Shown: positions 28,601 through 32,639 of the stretch, in pieces | Layout: every line of letters starts with the position of its first letter | Position numbering within the stretch: position 1 is the stretch's first letter | NCBI GenBank assembly: GCA_016934455.1 | Contig: JAFGSX010000011.1 | Location: 1 to 32,639, forward strand | DNA length: 32,639 bases | Reading direction: 5' to 3' | Source of the DNA: Deltaproteobacteria bacterium | GTDB taxonomy: Bacteria > Myxococcota > JACRCW01 > JAFGSX01 | Notes under the pieces: model-generated | Databases searched by the model: none | Told to the model about the DNA's origin: nothing | What the model saw: only the letters and a program-made list of their open reading frames with translations | Translations under genes and position numbers: made by a program

Positions 28601-29054
28601 CATCGCGGACTTCTTTGTCAGCGATCTGGATACCGCTCCCGATGTCATCGCGCTGCAGGTAGTCACCGTCGGGCCGCGCCTGGGAGAGCGGGAGCGGCAG
28701 CTCTATCTCGACCACCGGTACCATGACTATCTGTTGCTGCATGGATTGGGGGTCGAGGCGGCGGAGGCGCTGGCCGAGCACTGGCACCAGCGCGTGCGGG
28801 TGGAACTCGGCATCGCCGGAGACGACGGCGCCAGCGCCGGGGATCTCGCCCAGCAACGATATCGCGGCTCGCGTTACTCGTTCGGTTATCCGGCTTGCCC
28901 GGACCTGGACGAGAATCAGAAGTTGTTCGAGATACTCAGGCCCGAGCGGATCGGTGTCACGCTCACCGAAAGTGGTCAGATGGTGCCCGAGCAGACGACC
29001 TCTGCATTCATCGCGCACCATCCGCAGGCCAGATATTTCACTCTTGGCGGCTGA
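25644..29054 (+). CDS. metH: Cobalamin-dependent methionine synthase
   Basis: ATG 25644 with an AGAGGTGG-like ribosome site; 1136 aa, complete. It transfers a methyl group from 5-methyltetrahydrofolate through methylcobalamin to homocysteine. Domains in order: homocysteine methyltransferase (about 1-310) with zinc ligands Cys220 (INCSTGP) and Cys286/Cys287 (GGCCGTTP); pterin-binding domain (about 330-590, NANGSREFKQ and NSVNLEGGE); cobalamin cap (about 620-700); B12 Rossmann domain with DVHDVGKN and cobalt ligand His720; and the SAM-binding reactivation domain (about 900-1125) with RYSFGYPACPDL. All modules of the E. coli type are present. A second in-frame ATG at 25620 is possible. No cobalamin riboswitch is visible in the short upstream gap. 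Confidence 0.97.
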   Translation: MDFRDRLRQGVVVFDGAVGTQIQALALPPSSWRGREGCHEWLNLIAPEAIQRIHEAYLDAGADVVETNTFGANASALVEYGLADRIEEINRAAAAIARRAVASRGAGPPRFVAGSIGPGTKLASLGQVGFAALHASYLAQVTGLVAGGVDLLLIETVQDPLQLKAALLAARDALAAAGRDLPIAVSVTVEPNGALLVGTEIGAVLAIVEPFAVAALGINCSTGPEPMQPHLHQLCAQFGGPVLVQPNAGMPVHVDGAVSYPLAAEPFAAALARFVAEEGVSIVGGCCGTTPAHIAALAQAVRRVSRAPLSPSAEPALASLFRAQPLRQNPPPFLVGERANANGSREFKQRLLAEDWEGAVAVARGQEARAHAVDLCVAIAGRDEQRDMASAVERIARQVTLPLVIDSTDLGAIQIALERYGGRPLINSVNLEGGEERALAVCRLARRHGAALVALTIDEQGMALDVERKLAVAHRLLALAVERCGLRPQDLVLDALTLTLASGDPALRDAGRNTLQAVRRIKQELPGVMTLLGVSNISFGLDPAARDVLNSVFLARAVQVGLDLAIVNSERIVPLYQIAPADQELAQDLIDNRGDDPLRRYIDNFAARGRQPRPAAAVSATSLEERIQACVVDGSRAGLTELLDQQLARSAALEIIDRLLVPAMKRVGELFSTGQMQLPFVLQAAEVMKAAVDHLGPHLERGAREAPITLVLATVRGDVHDVGKNLVDIIVANNGYRVCNLGINCDIGSVLAKAQEVGADAIGLSGLLVKSTVVMREYLQEMERRGLRLPVLLGGAALTAGFVDEHCASVYGAPVVYCADAFAGLQALEQLAAGTLEDAVLAARVRRWSRPRIPVGPAAGDTLAPTLRPVAIPTPPFWGDRIVDDIALGDVFRLLDIEVIIRSRWGYRRGRLSEEAHQAQLRQQVVPQLEELWQRCAADHLIEPRVVYGYYPCRSQGDQLVIYRPGTSDEWSRLDFPRQRKPPHRCIADFFVSDLDTAPDVIALQVVTVGPRLGERERQLYLDHRYHDYLLLHGLGVEAAEALAEHWHQRVRVELGIAGDDGASAGDLAQQRYRGSRYSFGYPACPDLDENQKLFEILRPERIGVTLTESGQMVPEQTTSAFIAHHPQARYFTLGG

Positions 29055-29159
29055 TTGCGCTGCTCGCGCTGTATGCAGAGTGACCAGATTACTGGATATG
29101 TCCGGTCTGCTGCACCGGCCGAGATAGATTCGAATTGCTGGAGTAACCGCGGGAGATTG

Positions 29160-29573
29160 CTATTGTGAGGGCTTCTGCGCGCGATAGGCCGCCCACTTTG
29201 CCTTCATGCGCGCCGACAGCGCCTTGCGCGCATCGGGTGAGAGCTGGCGCTTTGCCTTGCCCGCGGCCTTGACCACCTTCTTGGCCGCGCCGGGCTTGCC
29301 CTTGCGGCGGGCGGCCCAGTACTTCTTCATCCGGAGCGACTGCGCCTTGCGCGCGGCCGCGCTCATGCCGCCGCGACCGCGCTTGGCCTTGATGACCTTG
29401 CGCGCGCCGCTCTTGCGCAGCGCGCGCCGAACCGCCTTGGCGGTGCTGCGGCTGCCGCCGACCAGCGCGCGGCGCGCGTCCTCGAGTTGCGCGATCTGGG
29501 AATTGATCTTGGCGAGCTCGCCCCTGAGATCCTCGATCGCGCCGGTGATTGCCTTGGCTGCCTTGTCAAACAT
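29160..29573 (-). CDS. Small basic, Lys/Ala-rich histone-H1-like protein
   Basis: ATG 29573 with AGGAGA about 8 bp upstream; an in-frame ATG at 29609 is less likely. 137 aa, very basic. Residues 1-45 form a short amphipathic coiled coil (AIEDLRGELAKINSQIAQL). The rest is Lys/Arg/Ala-rich and contains two copies of a 20-residue motif at 70-89 and 111-130, each of the form S/P-x-ARKA-x-S-x-RMK-x-x-WAA. The coiled coil suggests dimerisation and the repeats suggest DNA contact, as in bacterial H1-like or H-NS-like nucleoid proteins. That is inference; no catalytic motif is present. It is divergent from the glycosyltransferase gene, across an AT-rich stretch holding a 16-bp palindrome, where it could bind its own promoter. 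Confidence 0.8.
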   Translation of the reverse strand: MFDKAAKAITGAIEDLRGELAKINSQIAQLEDARRALVGGSRSTAKAVRRALRKSGARKVIKAKRGRGGMSAAARKAQSLRMKKYWAARRKGKPGAAKKVVKAAGKAKRQLSPDARKALSARMKAKWAAYRAQKPSQ

Positions 29574-29627
29574 GAAATGGTCTCCTGGTGTGAGTGACTC
29601 AAACAGCATGCATATAACACAAGTTAC

Positions 29628-29643
29628 TTATTACTAGTAATAA
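29628..29643. promoter_or_regulatory. Perfect 16-bp AT-rich palindrome, possible operator
   Basis: TTATTACTAGTAATAA is identical to its own reverse complement. It lies 55 bp before the start of the basic H1-like gene and 47 bp before the divergent glycosyltransferase gene, in the only strongly AT-rich stretch of the window (about 29610-29690). A two-fold symmetric site between divergent starts is typical of a dimeric repressor operator. The binding protein is unknown. Confidence 0.45.
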
Positions 29644-29690
29644 AAACAGATCGGGCTAAAAATATTTATGTCACTCTGACTCTTACTATC

Positions 29691-30989
29691 TTGTCTGCTG
29701 CGAACGATAGAAGGGCGAGTTATCTGCTGCGCGCGCAGTGCGCGCTGTTTCCGGTCGCCTGTCTCGCTCTTTATGTTGTCGCCGCTGCACCTGCCGGTAC
29801 GCGCGGTGTGCGATATCTGGCGGTCCATCTGCTGTTGACCGCGATGATGTTTGTCTCTTGGTACGCGGCCCGGCGCGCCCCGCAGCGCGATCTGCGCTGG
29901 CCGCTGTGGTCAGGTATCGTCTCGCGGCTGGTCCTGTTCGCGACTCCCGCATTTCTCTCGCACGACGTGGCGCGCTACCTCTGGGACGGCTATCTGGTGA
30001 CGGTCGGTCTCGATCCTTACCGCCTGACACCCGAATCGGCCGCGGCCCTCTATCTCACCTGGCCAGCGGTCGTCGACAACCGGCAGATCGCGGCGGTCTA
30101 TCCGCCGGGCGCCGTCGCCCTGTTCGCGCTGTGCGCCCGATCCGGGCCGGCCCTGGCACCGTGGCTGTGGCGCGCGCTGGCGACCCTGAGCTCGATCGGA
30201 GTGCTGCTGGTCAGCGACAAGCTGCTGCACCGGAGCGCGCGGCGCCACCATCTGCCGTGGGTCGCGCTCTCACCGTTGCTCATCGTCGAGTCGCAGGTCG
30301 GCGGTCACGTCGACGCGATGGCGGCGCTGGCGCTGCTGGCCGCGCTGTGCGGGTGGCGTCGGCAGCGCGATCTGCTGGCCGGTCTGGCGCTCGGAGCGGG
30401 CGCGCTGGTCAAGCTCTGGCCGGCGTTGGCGCTGCTGCCCGCGGTGGTGATCGGCGGCCGCCGATCGCTGGTCAGGAGCGGTGGCGGCGCCGCCCTGGTC
30501 GTCCTCGTCGGCTATGGCGGCGCGCTGATGCTCGGGTTGCAGCCATGGGGTGGGCTCGACAGTCTCTTCGGCAAGTGCCAGTTCGGCTCGCCGCTCTTCG
30601 CGGCGCTGGCGGCGGGACTGGGGGGCACCTGGAGCCGCGTGTCACTGGTTGTGCTGTTCATCGCCGCGCTGGCGCTGATCGCCGTTCGCGCCCGGCAGAC
30701 GCGTCGGCTCGAGCCCGCCCTCCTGCTGACGGCAGCCGCGCCGCTGGTCTTTTCACCGGTGGTCTATCCCTGGTATCTGACGGCGCTGGTGCCGTTGACT
30801 GCGCTCTGGCCTCGCGCCTGGATGGTCGGCTGGATCGTTGCCTTGCCCTTCAGCTACGAGGTGATCGACCGCTTCGACGCAGCCGGTGTGTGGGAACCGG
30901 CAGCGTGGCCGCTGCTGCTGGTGGCGCTGGCGTGGTTGATCGGTGGCGCGATCGATCTGCACCGCTGGCTGCGGGCGCGCGCTCAGTGA
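29691..30989 (+). CDS. Polytopic membrane glycosyltransferase-like protein (GT-C/GT87-like)
   Basis: 432 aa with eight or more hydrophobic helices spread along its length. The block HDVARYLWDGYLVTVGLDPY (91-110), between early helices, is the acidic loop typical of GT-C mannosyl- or arabinosyl-transferases of the DUF2029/GT87 kind, which use polyprenyl-phosphate sugars on the outer face of the inner membrane. The Asp92 position corresponds to the usual catalytic acidic residue. The start is uncertain: the first in-frame start codon is a TTG at 29691 without a Shine-Dalgarno, and no ATG is near. The gene ends in a 7-bp overlap with the convergent MFS gene. Acceptor and sugar are unknown. Confidence 0.8.
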   Translation: MSAANDRRASYLLRAQCALFPVACLALYVVAAAPAGTRGVRYLAVHLLLTAMMFVSWYAARRAPQRDLRWPLWSGIVSRLVLFATPAFLSHDVARYLWDGYLVTVGLDPYRLTPESAAALYLTWPAVVDNRQIAAVYPPGAVALFALCARSGPALAPWLWRALATLSSIGVLLVSDKLLHRSARRHHLPWVALSPLLIVESQVGGHVDAMAALALLAALCGWRRQRDLLAGLALGAGALVKLWPALALLPAVVIGGRRSLVRSGGGAALVVLVGYGGALMLGLQPWGGLDSLFGKCQFGSPLFAALAAGLGGTWSRVSLVVLFIAALALIAVRARQTRRLEPALLLTAAAPLVFSPVVYPWYLTALVPLTALWPRAWMVGWIVALPFSYEVIDRFDAAGVWEPAAWPLLLVALAWLIGGAIDLHRWLRARAQ

Positions 30990-32368
30990 CCGCCGCCCTT
31001 GCCGCGCGGGGTGGCGTTCCAGAGCGAGGCCATGATGATGGCGCCGATGATCGCAAACGGGATCGGCCACAGCTTCCACGTCTGCCAGCCGTAATGCTGC
31101 GTGATCCAGCCGACCAGCAGCCCGGTGAAAGGCGCGGCGAAGAAATACTGCGCGCCATCGAACAGACCGGCGGCGGTGGCCGCGCCCTTTTTACCGCCAA
31201 AGTCCATCGATGCCGCGCCGCCGATCAGGCCGTGCGCTCCGTTGACGAAGAACGACAGCAGCGAGAGGCAGACAAAGGCCGCCCAGCCGCCGAGACCGAT
31301 CGCGTCCGAGACGTAGAACATCACGAGTATGACGGCCATGCCGGCAAAGCCGATGACCACCACCGGCGCGCGCCGGCTCTGAAAGACCTTGTCCGACAGC
31401 GGGCCGAGCACGAAGCCGCCGATGATACCGCAGACCGCGATGCCCCAGGCTATGGCCTGCTGCAGGACCGCCGCGTTGTCGGCGAAGTTCTCCTTCAGGT
31501 AGACCGGCCACCACGAGTCGACCACGCTGCGCCGGACAAAACCGATCATCACCGAGGCCAGCGCGATCATCCACATGGTGCGGCTGGTGAAGATCTTGTA
31601 CAGCACGTCGCGGACGCGCACCTTCTGATCGGGCTCGCCGATCTGGGCGTCGCCGGTGTCAAAGTCCGGATAGCCCGCGTCCTGCGGCCGCTCGCGGACG
31701 AAGAACAGCACCAGCACGGCCAGCACCGCCACGCATACGGCCGGGATCCAGAACGCGTGGTGCCAGGGCAGCCACTTCGCGATCAGCGGGGCGCCGGAGA
31801 AGCCGAGCACCAGCCCGAACCGGATCAGCACGCCGAAGATGGCGCCGAAGGTGCCGCGCTCGCGGATGTGAAACCACTGGGCGTTGATCTTGACGATGGA
31901 GAGGGCGCCGAACGACTGGAAATAGGCGTTGCAGGCCCAGACCGCGGACATGATCAGGGCAAGCTGGTGCGAATCGATGCCGCCGGCGAGGACCGCGGCC
32001 TTGACTATGGTCCGGTCGTGGCCGATGCCTTCCATCACCGGGGCCTCGAGCACCACCCAGTGGAAGGCGCCAAAGACGAAGTTCATCACCACCACGCCGA
32101 CCGCGCCGATGAGAAATGCCTTACGGCCGCCCAGGCGGTCCGCGATCATGGCGTTGAGGACCACCGAGGCGCCGTAGATGAACGGCATCGAGGTTTCGAG
32201 GTAGGAGAGATCGACCTTGGTCCAGCCAAAGGCGTCCATCAACGTGGGGCCGAGCGCGGTGAAGTTGTAGCGCGTCATGTAGAAGAACGAGTAGAGCAGG
32301 CCGACGATCATCCAGTTCTGAAAGCGGCGTGTGCGGTAGCCGGCCGGGTAGTCGAATGCCTCGGTCAT
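30983..32368 (-). CDS. MFS transporter, organophosphate:phosphate antiporter (GlpT/UhpT-like) family
   Basis: 461 aa from ATG 32368, with GGAGAG 7 bp upstream. About twelve hydrophobic helices with the MFS loop ADRLGGRK (75-82) between helices 2 and 3. The N-terminal helix has SFFYMTRYNFTALGP (27-41), the pattern of the OPA family, where an Arg in the first helix of each half binds phosphate; GlpT and UhpT have YxxRxNxS here. A second charged helix, SVMIGFVRRSVVDSWWPVYL, lies in the second half. Family members exchange glycerol-3-phosphate, hexose phosphates or related compounds for inorganic phosphate. The substrate here cannot be told. A periplasmic insertion near residues 100-135 lengthens the first half. 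Confidence 0.87.
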   Translation of the reverse strand: MTEAFDYPAGYRTRRFQNWMIVGLLYSFFYMTRYNFTALGPTLMDAFGWTKVDLSYLETSMPFIYGASVVLNAMIADRLGGRKAFLIGAVGVVVMNFVFGAFHWVVLEAPVMEGIGHDRTIVKAAVLAGGIDSHQLALIMSAVWACNAYFQSFGALSIVKINAQWFHIRERGTFGAIFGVLIRFGLVLGFSGAPLIAKWLPWHHAFWIPAVCVAVLAVLVLFFVRERPQDAGYPDFDTGDAQIGEPDQKVRVRDVLYKIFTSRTMWMIALASVMIGFVRRSVVDSWWPVYLKENFADNAAVLQQAIAWGIAVCGIIGGFVLGPLSDKVFQSRRAPVVVIGFAGMAVILVMFYVSDAIGLGGWAAFVCLSLLSFFVNGAHGLIGGAASMDFGGKKGAATAAGLFDGAQYFFAAPFTGLLVGWITQHYGWQTWKLWPIPFAIIGAIIMASLWNATPRGKGGGH

Positions 32369-32449
32369 CGCGGTCTCTCCTCGGCTGCTTGACTCAGCGG
32401 GGGCACAGGTTCGTATTTCTGAGCGGCAAATACAAGAGCGATCGGTGGA

Positions 32450-32638
32450 TCACGGCGCTGTCGAGGGTGCTGTCGAGGGTGCTGTCGACGGTGCCTGCAG
32501 CGTCGCCAGCGTCGCCAGAAGCTGCTCGGCGTACTGGCGCCGACTCTCGACCTTGCTGGCGGCGGTGGCCAGCTCGGCGGCGATGCCGAGCGCCCGGGCC
32601 CGCGCTCCCGGATCGGTGGGTGGTTGGCGCGCGATCTG
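32450..32638 (-). CDS. C-terminal end of an unrecognised protein (cut by window edge)
   Basis: Only the last 62 residues are in the window. They read as a helical stretch (ARALGIAAELATAASKVESR region) with the short repeat LATLATLQ, then a tail of three STAP units ending APSTAP and a stop. The DNA of the tail is a 12-bp tandem repeat. Frame choice rests on the open frame, the helical composition and a stop 82 bp before the MFS gene on the same strand. No family is recognised and the function is unknown. Confidence 0.5.
   Translation of the reverse strand, partial: QIARQPPTDPGARARALGIAAELATAASKVESRRQYAEQLLATLATLQAPSTAPSTAPSTAP
32457..32492. repeat. 12-bp tandem repeat, three copies
   Basis: The unit GCTGTCGAGGGT occurs twice, followed by one copy with a single change (GCTGTCGACGGT). 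It encodes the STAP repeats at the C-terminus of the partial minus-strand gene; a multiple of three keeps the frame, so copy number could vary without breaking the protein. Confidence 0.8.
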
Positions 32639-32639
32639 C

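Noticed and set aside
29055-29159. Terminator after metH
   Set aside because: A 5-bp CCGGT/ACCGG stem with a 7-base loop exists but is short and lacks a T-tract.

Overview
The window is GC-rich, densely coded chromosomal DNA. It looks like an uncultured member of the Myxococcota or a related former deltaproteobacterial lineage. This is an inference from its content: two Hanks-type Ser/Thr kinases (one with a zinc-ribbon start and one membrane segment), an FHA-domain sigma-54 activator, a stand-alone MshEN protein, lipoproteins with proline-rich tails, and a SynChlorMet-type radical SAM cassette. I see no rRNA, tRNA, CRISPR array, IS element or prophage core.

Layout. 1-235: start of a nitroreductase (minus strand, cut by the window edge). 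435-2195: a subtilisin-like protease with a polytopic membrane tail (minus). 2345-3262: a cytoplasmic Ser/Thr kinase (plus). 3247-9539 (minus): the most interesting region, a seven-gene, tightly coupled RiPP-like operon. In transcription order it encodes a PqqD-like recognition protein (scmD), two radical SAM/SPASM enzymes (scmE, scmF), a 76-residue Cys-containing candidate precursor peptide, an HPr-kinase-like P-loop protein (scmC), an S26 signal-peptidase-like protease and an ABC exporter. Four of the six junctions are 4-bp start/stop overlaps. 9584-10339: a TANGO2/NRDE protein just upstream on the same strand.

10449-18200 (plus): a compact run of a membrane diguanylate cyclase, a PhnD-type periplasmic binding protein (GTGA overlap), a Klenow-like DNA polymerase without a 5' nuclease domain, an FHA sigma-54 activator with a variant GAFTGA loop, and an MMPL transporter. 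18345-18941 (minus): an unrecognised protein with a C-terminal HTH. 19097-19888 (plus): a stand-alone MshEN protein, a likely c-di-GMP receptor. 19901-21112 (minus): a parvulin-type PPIase lipoprotein. 21308-22705 (plus): a zinc-ribbon Ser/Thr kinase. 22735-25525 (minus): pyruvate kinase followed by a TPR/AIM24-like protein. 25644-29054 (plus): MetH.

29055-32639: a small basic H1-like protein, an AT-rich divergent intergenic region with a perfect 16-bp palindrome, a GT-C-like polytopic glycosyltransferase, an organophosphate:phosphate antiporter-like MFS protein, and the C-terminal end of an unrecognised protein with a short tandem repeat.

How the genes may work together (inference). In the operon at 3247-9539 the PqqD-like protein would present the leader of the 6660-6890 peptide to ScmE and ScmF, which would install radical-derived links on a core with four cysteines. 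The S26 protease and ABC exporter could then mature and export it. The cyclase at 10449 and the MshEN protein at 19097 could be a writer and a reader of c-di-GMP. Start sites were chosen from ribosome binding sites, stop/start overlaps and family alignment; where the choice is uncertain the entry says so.
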